DNA from: JAXGMQ01 sp964613055
Lineage (GTDB): Bacteria > Caldisericota > Caldisericia > JAAYUI01
Assembly (NCBI GenBank): GCA_964613055.1
Contig: CAZTGD010000006.1
Span: 9,078 to 73,077 of the forward strand
Reading direction: 5' to 3'
Length of the DNA stretch: 64,000 nucleotides
In this document: in pieces, positions 1-8,245 of the stretch
How the letters are laid out: the number at the start of each line of letters is the position of its first letter
Numbering within the stretch: the first letter of the stretch is position 1
Made by a program: the position numbers and the translations under genes
The notes under the pieces: generated by a model
The model's database searches: none
Seen by the model: the letters and a program-made list of their open reading frames with translations, nothing else
What the model was told of the DNA's origin: nothing

Positions 1-176
1 TGGGTAAAGAATAATCAGGATAAGGTACGCGAAATACTGAATAAACAACCATCACAAGTATAACTCCTAACATAGCTGTGCTACTCACTATGATATTAAT
101 TCAAGTTGCCTTCAGGTCAAGAATATCTATGTCTTTACCTGTTGACTTTCTTTTTTCACTGATTACAATTTATTAC

Positions 177-404
177 ATGGAATGGTTTGTTAACAACTTG
201 GGATCAGTAGCTCTTATCGTAATAATCGTTGGTGTTGTGCTTGCCTTACTACTGTATCGTTCTTCATTGAGATCGCTGGGTTTTGGCAGGAACGTATCTG
301 AGAAGTCTGGTGATGCTCCAAAGGATCATAAGGAAGGAGATAAAAAACTCAAAAACAAATTGAAGAACATGGCAGAAGAAACTAAATGGGACTGTTACTA
401 CTGA
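177..404 (+). CDS. small single-pass membrane protein
   Basis: A possible 75-residue protein. One hydrophobic helix (about residues 8-26, rich in Val, Ile and Leu) is followed by a very hydrophilic Lys/Glu/Asp tail, so it would be anchored with its tail in the cytoplasm or outside. The frame stays open upstream to a GTG at 78, but the ATG at 177 is where the membrane-protein-like composition begins. Neither start has a convincing ribosome binding site. It has no operon partner; the next genes are in other contexts. No family recognised. Confidence 0.35.
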   Translation: MEWFVNNLGSVALIVIIVGVVLALLLYRSSLRSLGFGRNVSEKSGDAPKDHKEGDKKLKNKLKNMAEETKWDCYY

Positions 405-556
405 TCTACTAACCTTATTTTAATCCAACCGCAATTACCGTTAGGTTCAACTGTTAGTTTCACAATTTTGTAATAATATCAATAATATTCAATATAATTT
501 AAACTTGACTGTGTGTAATATTTATGTTAATATTTTAAATACTTAAGGAGGTGTGT

Positions 557-685
557 ATGATTGAGAGAGTTGTCGAATCTGATTTTGTTGGTAAGGGTCC
601 GGTTAATGAGATGTTGAGACTAATTGATGACGATGGTAACTGGCAAAATGGTGAGTTGAAAGTCAGAATGAGAGTAGTTAATTAA
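557..685 (+). CDS. small ORF (42 aa), possibly the first half of an interrupted gene
   Basis: This 42-residue ORF begins with ATG at 557 behind a very good Shine-Dalgarno (AAGGAGGTG, 544-552). It ends with TAA at 683-685. Directly after the stop the same frame stays open for another 38 codons, to TGA at 800-802, and the composition remains protein-like. The whole stretch 557-802 may therefore be one roughly 80-residue gene broken by a single stop codon. No family recognised. The remaining gap sequence (405-543 and 803-885) shows nothing I can assign. Confidence 0.4.
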   Translation: MIERVVESDFVGKGPVNEMLRLIDDDGNWQNGELKVRMRVVN

Positions 686-885
686 GATGCAGGTTTTGAT
701 GATAAAATGAATAAGCAATTCAGTGTTTCTATAAGACAATCAGTTCATCCTAGCATTATAACAGATAACCCCATACTAGAAGATGTAGAAAAAAAACGAT
801 GATAACGTATACACTTGGACATATTATATTAGAGCAAAGAAGTACTAGATACATAGTGCTCTATTCATTTATAAAAACGGCGAAA

Positions 886-1767
886 TCAATGTAAGAATAA
901 TTGTACTCTCGACCAAACACTCTTGATATTAGCAGACACCTCACCATCCTGCTCAACTATTATCTTTCCCTCTGATAGAATCCTTGGCACCGATTCATCA
1001 TATCGAATGCGACCGACAGACATCACACCATTCTCTTTTGCAACCCGGTCAATCTCAGCCGACACTTCTGGATTTATGTCCCACTTGTTGATACACATGG
1101 CTACCTTCATTTTGAAGCTGTCTGCTAGCTGGATGACACGTTCCATGTCATGCTTACCCGACTGGGTGGGTTCTGTTACCAAGAGAAGCAGGTCAGCCCC
1201 GCTTATAGAAGCAATTACAGGACATCCAACGCCAGGGGGTCCATCTACAATCAGGACATCAGAATTATCATCCCTGGCTTTGACCCTCGCCTTTGACTTG
1301 ACCAGTGAAACGAGTTTCCCTGAGTTCTCGCCTCCCGCATCCAGCAGGGCGTGGATCATTGGACAATATTTCGTATCCGATTCCATCCACACACCCCTCT
1401 TCGGGGTGGACAGCTTGATAGCGTTAGCTTTACAAACATAGTCACATAGCGAACAGCCTTCGCATTTTAGTTCATCAATCCTGTAGATAGTTTTACCACT
1501 TTTATCAGTCGATTTGTCAATAGCATCGAATCGACAGTGTTCATAGCAGAGACCACAAAAGGTGCATTTGTTCTGATCTATTTCTGCCAGCAGACCGCTG
1601 TGAAAATCGTGGGTCCGAGTTTTTTCAGGCTTCATCAGGATGTGCATGTTCGGTGCGTCAACATCACAATCCGATATCACAGAGTTTTTTGCTAAGCTAG
1701 CAAACGATGCTGATACAGTGGTTTTGCCACTGCCCCCCTTACCACTAATTATTACAAGCTCTTTCAT
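886..1767 (-). CDS. MinD/ParA-family ATPase with inserted 2[4Fe-4S] ferredoxin domain
   Basis: A 293-residue P-loop ATPase of the MinD/Mrp group. The deviant Walker A (GKGGSGKTT) is at about residues 9-17. A ferredoxin insertion follows, with two intact cysteine clusters, CTFCGLCYEHC and CEGCSLCDYVC, at about residues 68-115. The switch region DGPPG and the TEPT segment match the family. Paired proteins of this kind sit with NifX-like proteins in Desulfovibrio orp (orange protein) operons and in many anaerobes, where they are linked to metal-sulfur cluster handling and cell division. The start overlaps the stop of the upstream paralogue by four bases (ATGA), so the two are surely coupled. The exact substrate is unknown. 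Confidence 0.9.
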   Translation of the reverse strand: MKELVIISGKGGSGKTTVSASFASLAKNSVISDCDVDAPNMHILMKPEKTRTHDFHSGLLAEIDQNKCTFCGLCYEHCRFDAIDKSTDKSGKTIYRIDELKCEGCSLCDYVCKANAIKLSTPKRGVWMESDTKYCPMIHALLDAGGENSGKLVSLVKSKARVKARDDNSDVLIVDGPPGVGCPVIASISGADLLLLVTEPTQSGKHDMERVIQLADSFKMKVAMCINKWDINPEVSAEIDRVAKENGVMSVGRIRYDESVPRILSEGKIIVEQDGEVSANIKSVWSRVQLFLH

Positions 1768-2594
1768 GCGATACCCTCAATCCTGTTCATCAACTGCCTG
1801 AAAAGATCAGCGTATTCTGGGATTGACTGAACGACTGTGTCTCCCATAGAATAAGCCTTGGCAATCCTCATGTCATTTGGAATTCGAGCGAGTATCGGAA
1901 TCCCCTTTGCATCACAGAACTTTTCAACCCCATCATCACCAATATCACTACGGTTTATCATAACGCCAAAACGTAATGCTCTTCTCTCCAGCAAAGCCAC
2001 TGATAGTTTCAGGTCATGCAGTCCAAAGGGTGTAGGCTCTGTGACCAACACCACATAGTCAACTCCGTCAACAGCCTCTATTGCCGGACATGTGTTGCCG
2101 GGTGGTGCGTCTATGATGTTCAATCCATTCACTGAAATGTGTTTTTTGACAGACGATATGAGTTGGGGAGACATCACATTGCCTATCTTGAGCTGACCCT
2201 GAACCAGGGTTGTCTCGCCATTTCTAAATATACTTATCTCTCCTAGTTTCTTGGGGTTGGTAGTGATCGCGTCATGAGGACAGACAATCCAACCACCACA
2301 GCTGTGGCACATTTCATCATATACAATAACCTTTTTTGGGAGAGTGATAATTGCATTATACTTACAGAAATCACTGCACACGCCACATTTTGTGCAAAGT
2401 TGGTCGTTTACTGAAGGGGTCTCTATTGACACATCGGTTTGGTCAATCAAATCACCACCGATGAAGAATGCATCGTTGGGCTCCTCGACATCACAGTCGA
2501 GAAGGGTAACAGGGGTCTTGGCAATTCTGGCAAGATTACATGCAACAGTGGTCTTACCCGTACCGCCTTTTCCAGAAGCTATTGCAATCAACAT
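1764..2594 (-). CDS. MinD/ParA-family ATPase with inserted ferredoxin domain (second cluster degenerate)
   Basis: A 276-residue paralogue of the downstream gene, with Walker A GKGGTGKTT, a ferredoxin insertion, DAPPG and TEPT motifs. The first cluster is complete (CTKCGVCSDFC). The second reads CHSCGGWIVC: it keeps only three cysteines and is one residue shorter than the usual CxxCxxCxxxC spacing. It may bind a 3Fe or altered cluster, or none. It lies between the NifX-like gene and the partner ATPase on the same strand. In related systems the two ATPases are thought to act as a pair. Cytoplasmic. Confidence 0.88.
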   Translation of the reverse strand: MLIAIASGKGGTGKTTVACNLARIAKTPVTLLDCDVEEPNDAFFIGGDLIDQTDVSIETPSVNDQLCTKCGVCSDFCKYNAIITLPKKVIVYDEMCHSCGGWIVCPHDAITTNPKKLGEISIFRNGETTLVQGQLKIGNVMSPQLISSVKKHISVNGLNIIDAPPGNTCPAIEAVDGVDYVVLVTEPTPFGLHDLKLSVALLERRALRFGVMINRSDIGDDGVEKFCDAKGIPILARIPNDMRIAKAYSMGDTVVQSIPEYADLFRQLMNRIEGIA

Positions 2595-2628
2595 ATTAGT
2601 GATATGAATATCCTTAAGATGCTTATAC

Positions 2629-2946
2629 TTAATTCAGATTATGCTTTTCAATGGCTTTAGAGATAGTGGATTCATCGGTCACGATTATCTTAAGGCCTGC
2701 TGACTCCAGCACATCCTGTGCCTTTGGCCCGCAGTTCATACACACCATCACATCAATGCCAGCTTTTGAAACAGTTTCAGCTGATTTAATACCAACTCCA
2801 TGAGCCGCACTAAGATTGGCGGTATTGTCGATGATCTTGATCTCTTTGGTTTCAGTATCAAAAATAAGGAAACTCTTTGCTCTGCCAAACACATCCTCGA
2901 TGGCTGAGTTCAGATTGTCGCCTGCAGTGGGGAATGCTATCTTCAT
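2629..2946 (-). CDS. NifX/NifB-like metal-cluster binding protein (PF02579 type)
   Basis: A 105-residue protein of the dinitrogenase iron-molybdenum cofactor biosynthesis fold. It begins MKIAFP, has the DVFGRA segment after the first strand and the family's CMNCGP loop around residues 74-79. Small proteins of this type bind iron- or molybdenum-containing clusters without necessarily being linked to nitrogen fixation. No nif structural gene is visible here. It precedes the two ferredoxin-ATPases on the same strand, the arrangement seen in orp-like clusters, so it is the likely cluster-carrying partner. Confidence 0.88.
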   Translation of the reverse strand: MKIAFPTAGDNLNSAIEDVFGRAKSFLIFDTETKEIKIIDNTANLSAAHGVGIKSAETVSKAGIDVMVCMNCGPKAQDVLESAGLKIIVTDESTISKAIEKHNLN

Positions 2947-3018
2947 ATTTCACCTTCCATGATCGATTTTGGTGCACCGACATCAAGTCAGTGCACAGCG
3001 CTAGATTATACAGCGATT

Positions 3019-3246
3019 CTATTCGTTGTCGTTTTTCTTATCGGTGGTAGTCTGTTGTGAGCCCCAGCCAAAGAAGCCACGCCCAAATCCACGTCCTCTA
3101 CCGAATCCCCGGCCCAGACCTCTTCCCGATCCTCGACCGAAACCATAGGGACGGTCTATAGGTTTTCCACCATTGCTACACGGTCCAAGCCTTCTACCTG
3201 TTCCTGCGCCCCTTCCGTCTGGTCCTTTTCCATCAAAACCTGGCAT
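3019..3246 (-). CDS. DUF5320 family Gly/Arg-rich small protein
   Basis: A 75-residue protein opening with the DUF5320 signature (MPGFDGKGPDGRGAGTGRR), then LGPC and a run of Gly-Arg-Phe repeats in about residues 34-60. The tail is hydrophilic. Proteins of this family are commonly encoded beside NifX-like proteins and MinD-ferredoxin ATPases in anaerobes; their biochemical role is not known. The ATG is preceded by an excellent AGGAGGTGAG site. It is the first gene of the minus-strand cluster, so the inverted repeat just upstream is a candidate regulatory site. Confidence 0.85.
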   Translation of the reverse strand: MPGFDGKGPDGRGAGTGRRLGPCSNGGKPIDRPYGFGRGSGRGLGRGFGRGRGFGRGFFGWGSQQTTTDKKNDNE

Positions 3247-3285
3247 ATCTCACCTCCTAATAATTTATCGCAATAACATTCTACG

Positions 3286-3306
3286 ATTGTAAATATTTAT
3301 TACAAT
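3286..3306. promoter_or_regulatory. inverted repeat ATTGTAA-N7-TTACAAT, candidate operator
   Basis: A perfect 7-bp inverted repeat with a 7-bp spacer lies between the divergent Orp-like cluster and aspS. It sits about 40-60 bp upstream of the DUF5320 start, a usual operator position. The same half-site words, in the opposite arrangement, flank the -35 element at 9248-9276. The binding protein is unknown. Confidence 0.35.
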
Positions 3307-3386
3307 TAAATTGCAATTATTGATTCCATCATCGATCCTAATCAATAGGCATAGCTGTCGATCTCAGCTAGCCTAATTGATTTACC

Positions 3387-3414
3387 TTGAAACCGATTGC
3401 CTGCTAAATACTAT
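3387..3414 (+). promoter_or_regulatory. candidate sigma-70 promoter of aspS operon
   Basis: TTGAAA (3387-3392), a 16-bp spacer, and TACTAT (3409-3414). The predicted start is close to the GGAAGGTAGG ribosome binding site of aspS, giving a very short leader. Confidence 0.4.
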
Positions 3415-3436
3415 TGACGGGGAAGGTAGGAAATAT

Positions 3437-4729
3437 ATGAAAAGAACCCTTGCAAAAGACGCCGTTGACCATATTGGCGAGACAATCACCCTTGAGGGGT
3501 GGCTTCACAACGTCCGTGAACTCTCAGATTTTTCATTTGTTATTCTGCGTGATCGCTCAGGCACTGTTCAGGGAATAATTGAGAATCCAGACTTTGAGGT
3601 GCCAGAGCTGACCAATGAATCTATCATCAGGCTTCATGGCAATGTTGTAAAATCTGAATTTGCAAGAGCAGGCTTTGAGGTCAGGGTTACAGGGATTGAT
3701 ATCATTGAAAAGGTTGAAGAAGAACCACCAATCCAACTCAACAAGAAGAACGTCAAGGAACACCTGGAAAGGGTGCTTGATTTCAGATACTTCTCTTTGC
3801 GCCATCCATCAATCAAATCGATATTCGAGATTCAATCAACCATAGCACAGGCATTCAGGGATTACCTTCTGTCGCAGGATTTCACAGAAATCAGGACACC
3901 AAAACTCGTTGCTTCAGGGACAGAAGGTGGAGCAAACCTGTTTAGGGTCGATTATTTCGAAACTAACGCCTATCTCGCTCAATCTCCACAATTCTACAAG
4001 CAGATGATGGTCGGTGTCTTTGAGCGTGTATTTGAGATAGGACCCGTTTTCAGAGCTGAACCCCATAAGACAACCAGGCACGTGAATGAATATACATCTT
4101 TGGATATGGAGATGGGTTTCATCAGGGATGAATTTGATGTGATGGACACTCAAGAGGGCATCCTCAGGCAGATGGTGAACTCAGTCATTGAGAATCATGG
4201 AGACACACTACAAACGATGAAGGCTGAGATATCAATCCCCGATGAGATTCCAAGGCTCAGGATGAGCGAGGTACACGATATCCTGAAGAATAAATACAAG
4301 GTTACCTATGAGAAGAACTTTGACATAGATCCCAATGGTGAAAAAAAGATATGTCATTGGGCAAAGAAAGAATACAACTCTGACTTTGTCTTCATCACTG
4401 GCTATCCAAAGATGAAGCGACCCATGTATACCATGCCTGATCTCGATCACGAGGGAGAAACAAGGGGCTTTGACCTTATCTACAGAGGCACAGAAATAAC
4501 GACAGGCGGACAGAGGATTCATGATCACAAAATGCTTAGTGACAATATCGCTGGTTTTGGAATGAATCCGGATGATTTCACTTTCTACACGGATGTTTTT
4601 AAGTATGGTATCCCACCGCATGGCGGTCTGGCAATGGGTCTCGAGCGTATCACCTGCCAGATGCTGGGCCTGAAGAACATTCGTGAGGGTGTGCTGTTCC
4701 CACGTGACCTTGAGAGACTCACCCCCTAG
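3437..4729 (+). CDS. aspS: aspartyl-tRNA synthetase, archaeal type
   Basis: A 430-residue class IIb synthetase that charges tRNA with aspartate. It has an N-terminal OB-fold anticodon-binding domain (about residues 1-110), then motif 2 (FRAEPHKTTRHVNEYTS) and motif 3 (GLAMGLERIT) near the C terminus. It is short and lacks the GAD insertion domain of ordinary bacterial AspRS, so it is the archaeal/eukaryal type. Enzymes of this type are often non-discriminating and also make Asp-tRNA-Asn for GatCAB; whether that holds here cannot be read from the sequence. The ATG at 3437 follows GGAAGGTAGG. An in-frame upstream start at 3377 would add 20 residues with no support. miaB starts three bases after the stop codon. 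Confidence 0.95.
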   Translation: MKRTLAKDAVDHIGETITLEGWLHNVRELSDFSFVILRDRSGTVQGIIENPDFEVPELTNESIIRLHGNVVKSEFARAGFEVRVTGIDIIEKVEEEPPIQLNKKNVKEHLERVLDFRYFSLRHPSIKSIFEIQSTIAQAFRDYLLSQDFTEIRTPKLVASGTEGGANLFRVDYFETNAYLAQSPQFYKQMMVGVFERVFEIGPVFRAEPHKTTRHVNEYTSLDMEMGFIRDEFDVMDTQEGILRQMVNSVIENHGDTLQTMKAEISIPDEIPRLRMSEVHDILKNKYKVTYEKNFDIDPNGEKKICHWAKKEYNSDFVFITGYPKMKRPMYTMPDLDHEGETRGFDLIYRGTEITTGGQRIHDHKMLSDNIAGFGMNPDDFTFYTDVFKYGIPPHGGLAMGLERITCQMLGLKNIREGVLFPRDLERLTP

Positions 4730-4732
4730 TAG

Positions 4733-5992
4733 ATGAAATCAACCTTTTTTATCCACACACTTGGCTGTCAGATGAACAAGGCTGACTCCGAGTTTTATGC
4801 GTCAGTATTGAAGAGTATCGGATATGAGGCATCCGATGAGCAATCAGCAGATATCATGATGGTGAACACTTGTGCTGTTCGACAGGCATCCGTTCACAAG
4901 ATGGAGTCACTCATTGGTAAGTGGGTTGCCATGAGAAATAAAACAGGCAAACCAAGAAGGATAGGTGTCATAGGTTGTGTGCCAGCCATCGATATTCAGT
5001 CATTCAAATCCAACCATCAGCAGGTAGATTTTGTCATCGGTACCTACCCCAACAAGGATCAGATGATAGAAGCAATGAAGGATACATTTGAGTTTGCGAG
5101 TAGTATAAATCTTAAAACAGAATCTCAAGTTTCTGCATACGTTCCGATAACCTCTGGTTGTAACTGTTTCTGCACATATTGCATTGTCCCCTATACGAGA
5201 GGGCTCCTCAAATCTAGAAATGAGGATGAAGTTCTTGATGAGGTAAAAAACAGAATATCGAACGGAGCAGTTGAGATTGTGCTTCTCGGTCAGAATGTCA
5301 ATGAGTTTGGACTGGATAAAGGCGATAAGCACGGTTTCATAAAGTTGCTTGAGCGTATCGACAGTATAAAAGGTTTGATGAGACTAAGATTCATAACCAG
5401 CCATCCAAAAGATATGGATGACCATACTATCGAAAGGATGTCAAAACTTGATAGACTCGCGCCTTACTTCCACCTTCCAGTTCAATCCGGTTCAGATGAT
5501 ATACTCAGACGGATGGCTAGGGGATATTCAAAAGATCAATACCTTCATCTCGTCAAAAAGATAAGAGAAGAGTTTCCAGTGTGTGCAATTACAACGGATA
5601 CAATCGTTGGATTCCCTGGCGAGACCGAAGGGCAGTTTCAAGAAACGTTAGATTTGATGGATAATGTGCAATTCGATCAGGTTTTCTGTGCCATGTACTC
5701 TCCAAGACCAAAAACAGCCGCCCAGAAAATGACTGGAAGATGCACCAGTGAAGAACTCCACAGGCGAATAAACCTTCTACTGGAGAAACAGAAGGTCATC
5801 GGCAAACGAATTACAAACAACTACCTGAACACTCATACAAAGGTTCTCACTCTCAGCTACACTGACAATAATACAACAGGCATCAATGAAAGAGGAAGGT
5901 TTGTAGAGATAGATGGAAGACACCCAATCGGCAATATTGTTAATGTTTTCATCAAATCCGTTGACGGAAGGCTGAAGGGGATAATCGTCTGA
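4733..5992 (+). CDS. miaB: tRNA-2-methylthio-N6-isopentenyladenosine synthase MiaB
   Basis: A 419-residue radical-SAM methylthiotransferase that adds the 2-methylthio group to i6A37 of tRNA. It has an N-terminal MTTase domain with conserved cysteines (TLGCQMN, NTCAVR, GCVPA), a radical-SAM cluster motif CNCFCTYC about residue 145, the LLGQNVN segment, and a C-terminal TRAM domain from about residue 355. Three N-terminal and three radical-SAM cysteines support two 4Fe-4S clusters. Its substrate is produced by MiaA, encoded far away at 52582-53508. It is tightly packed between aspS and the PLP-enzyme gene, whose start overlaps its stop. Confidence 0.95.
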   Translation: MKSTFFIHTLGCQMNKADSEFYASVLKSIGYEASDEQSADIMMVNTCAVRQASVHKMESLIGKWVAMRNKTGKPRRIGVIGCVPAIDIQSFKSNHQQVDFVIGTYPNKDQMIEAMKDTFEFASSINLKTESQVSAYVPITSGCNCFCTYCIVPYTRGLLKSRNEDEVLDEVKNRISNGAVEIVLLGQNVNEFGLDKGDKHGFIKLLERIDSIKGLMRLRFITSHPKDMDDHTIERMSKLDRLAPYFHLPVQSGSDDILRRMARGYSKDQYLHLVKKIREEFPVCAITTDTIVGFPGETEGQFQETLDLMDNVQFDQVFCAMYSPRPKTAAQKMTGRCTSEELHRRINLLLEKQKVIGKRITNNYLNTHTKVLTLSYTDNNTTGINERGRFVEIDGRHPIGNIVNVFIKSVDGRLKGIIV

Positions 5993-7209
5993 TGGATGCA
6001 AAAACATACGAGTTTGTAAGACATTGCGAGAATAATCTGATTGATAGATTTGCCGATGTTGACCAGATTGGTGACATTAACCTGGAAAAGGTACTTTATG
6101 CTTTCAGAGTAGTCGGTTTGACCACCTCAGACCTTGCAGGTTCTACTGGCTATGGACTGGGGGATGCGGGACGCGACAAACTTGAACGGGTATTCTCTCA
6201 TGTCTTCGGTACAGAATCAGCACTGGTTCGACCACAGATAGCATCGGGAACCCATGCCATTGCTTCAGTGTTGTTTGGTCTCTTACGACCTGGAGATAGA
6301 ATGGTATCCATAACAGGTCGACCGTATGACACGCTTGAAGAGGTGATTGGTATCCGTCAATCAAGAGGTTCTCTTGCTGAGTTTGATATTGATTATGCAG
6401 AATGCGACTGGAGACTCGAACAGTCGACAGATTCCCTTGACGAACCTACCAAAATCGTCTACATCCAGCGCTCCAGCGGGTATCGACCAGGTCCCTCCGT
6501 TACCATCGAACAACTCGAAGACTGGATAAACAGAATAAAGGTCAGATCCCCACAATCTGTCATCGTCGTAGACAACTGCTACTGCGAATTCGTAAGTGTA
6601 AAAGAGCCTGCTGATGCAGGGGCTGACATCACCATAGGATCGCTTATCAAGAACCCTGGCGGAGGCATCGCCCGAACGGGTGGTTACATTGCTGGCATAA
6701 AGGATCTTATAGACAGGATCGCAACTCGAGTAACCGCCCCTGGTGTTGGTGCTGAAATCGGTGCTACATGGGGATTCCTAGATTCTTTTTTCCAGGGTAT
6801 CTACGTCTCACCTCCAGCTGTTGCCTCAGCAGTCAAAGGGGCAATCCTCATTTCTGAATGCCTTTCTCAGTTGGGTTATGGTGTCTACCCAAAGATCACC
6901 GATGACAGGGCAGACATAGTAACATCGATTGAGCTACCTGACAGGGAGTCATTCATGGCTGTTGGATCAGCCATTCAAACCATGTCTCCTCTCGACTCAA
7001 CGGCAATTCCAGAACCGTTTCCTCAGGGTGGCTATACAGCAGATGTAATGCTTGCAGGTGGAGGATTTGTGTCTGGCTCTACACTTGAGCTTTCTGCAGA
7101 TGGTCTTGATAAATCACCATACACCATCTATATTCAGGGTGGTGTGAATATGAATCATATTCGTCTGGGGTTATCTAATATTATCTCAGCTCTCGAAAGG
7201 GTGCGATGA
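5992..7209 (+). CDS. methionine gamma-lyase-like PLP protein (aluminium resistance family, YnbB-like)
   Basis: A 405-residue fold-type I PLP enzyme of the Met_gamma_lyase/YnbB family. The segments SGTHAI, GRPYDTL and the family's SLIKNPGGG lysine region (about residue 220) are all present, followed by the glycine-rich TGGYIAG. The family was named for aluminium resistance, but its true substrate is unsettled. In Bacillus-type genomes it lies close to tRNA isopentenylation genes (miaA-hfq-ynbB); here it follows miaB directly, with a one-base overlap (TGATG). That conserved linkage suggests a role tied to the tRNA modification operon or simply inheritance of an old gene order. Confidence 0.88.
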   Translation: MDAKTYEFVRHCENNLIDRFADVDQIGDINLEKVLYAFRVVGLTTSDLAGSTGYGLGDAGRDKLERVFSHVFGTESALVRPQIASGTHAIASVLFGLLRPGDRMVSITGRPYDTLEEVIGIRQSRGSLAEFDIDYAECDWRLEQSTDSLDEPTKIVYIQRSSGYRPGPSVTIEQLEDWINRIKVRSPQSVIVVDNCYCEFVSVKEPADAGADITIGSLIKNPGGGIARTGGYIAGIKDLIDRIATRVTAPGVGAEIGATWGFLDSFFQGIYVSPPAVASAVKGAILISECLSQLGYGVYPKITDDRADIVTSIELPDRESFMAVGSAIQTMSPLDSTAIPEPFPQGGYTADVMLAGGGFVSGSTLELSADGLDKSPYTIYIQGGVNMNHIRLGLSNIISALERVR

Positions 7210-7601
7210 AACGACTGGATGTTTCAACCAACAAGAGAGAGGAATTTATAGACATTACACACCTGATATCTTCAGCTTGTGCAGAATATGGGTGGAGCAG
7301 TGGTGTGCTAACCCTGTTCGTACCCCATACCACCTGTGGTATCACCATAAACGAAAATGCAGACCCACATGTAAAAGAAGACATGAACTCTTATCTTTCG
7401 AAACTAATCCCTCAATCTCAATATTTCAAACACGCTGAGGGGAACTCTGATTCACACATTAAAGCATCGCTTGTTGGTTCATCAGTTTCCCTGATAATAG
7501 AAGATGAGAATCCTAAACTCGGCACATGGCAAGCTGTATACCTTGCTGAGTTTGATGGACCACGAAGGAGAAAAGTTTGGCTGAAATTTCAAATGGATTA
7601 G
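7206..7601 (+). CDS. yjbQ: YjbQ/UPF0047 family protein
   Basis: A 131-residue single-domain protein of the UPF0047 family. The core contains FVPHTTCGITINENAD and, later, HIKASLVGSS and LGTWQAVYLAEFDGPRRRKVW, the typical histidine/acidic motifs. Family members have weak thiamine-phosphate synthase activity in E. coli, but the natural role is unproven. The ATG overlaps the preceding stop (ATGA), and its own end overlaps the next gene by 25 bases. Confidence 0.92.
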   Translation: MKRLDVSTNKREEFIDITHLISSACAEYGWSSGVLTLFVPHTTCGITINENADPHVKEDMNSYLSKLIPQSQYFKHAEGNSDSHIKASLVGSSVSLIIEDENPKLGTWQAVYLAEFDGPRRRKVWLKFQMD

Positions 7602-8194
7602 TACTGGGCATCATTTCTGCCACTCATCCTCAGTATGTTTTCCTAGCTGAAGACAACTCTATTCTTATTGAGAAAAAGCTTGTTAGAACAAGGATGACAG
7701 GGAACAGAATCATACCCAGCGTTCGGTCTTGCCTCGATGAGATAGGTTGCGGGATTCAATCAGTCGATACATTTCTCGCATTATCAGGACCAGGAAGCAT
7801 GACCGGTATACGCGTTGGACTTGCTCCTGTCAGGGCTTGGGCATACACGAGCGGCAAAAGCGTTGTCACCCTTGATACACTTTCGGTTTTAGCGGAGGGA
7901 TTTGAGAGACCAACACTAGCGCTTATGTCTGCCGGACAGGTCAATTGGTGGATTCAGGCATTTTCAGGTTCTATTTCAGATACACCACGACTTGTAGACA
8001 GAAGCAAGCTTTATGATTACGACAAAGTTGATTGGAATTGGGTCACGCCAAGTAGAATTGAACCTAAACATGCAAAGAAGATAACTCAATCACCAACCCC
8101 TACACAGGTGCTTTCATCCATGAACTCTGCGCCTGCAACAAACTGGGTGAAAGCTAGACCCAGATACCTTTTTGAGCTTTCAAAGAATGGATAA
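7577..8194 (+). CDS. tsaB: tRNA threonylcarbamoyladenosine biosynthesis protein TsaB
   Basis: A 205-residue ASKHA-fold protein, partner of TsaD in t6A37 tRNA modification. The SGPGSMTGIRVGL motif (about residues 69-81) is diagnostic. The N-terminal nucleotide-binding segment is poor compared with TsaD, as expected for the non-catalytic subunit. The start is TTG at 7577, chosen because GAAGGAG (7564-7570) lies at the right distance and no ATG is available at the N terminus. The first 25 bases lie inside yjbQ in another frame. tsaD follows 51 bases downstream. Confidence 0.87.
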   Translation: MAEISNGLVLGIISATHPQYVFLAEDNSILIEKKLVRTRMTGNRIIPSVRSCLDEIGCGIQSVDTFLALSGPGSMTGIRVGLAPVRAWAYTSGKSVVTLDTLSVLAEGFERPTLALMSAGQVNWWIQAFSGSISDTPRLVDRSKLYDYDKVDWNWVTPSRIEPKHAKKITQSPTPTQVLSSMNSAPATNWVKARPRYLFELSKNG

Positions 8195-8245
8195 ACAATT
8201 GAATAATGTAATCAATATAATTCAAATAAGGATTACAGAACACCA

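Noticed and set aside
923..1441. 172-aa plus-strand ORF opposite the MinD-like gene
   Set aside because: It is the antisense of a clearly coding gene with recognisable ferredoxin and P-loop motifs; no ribosome binding site.
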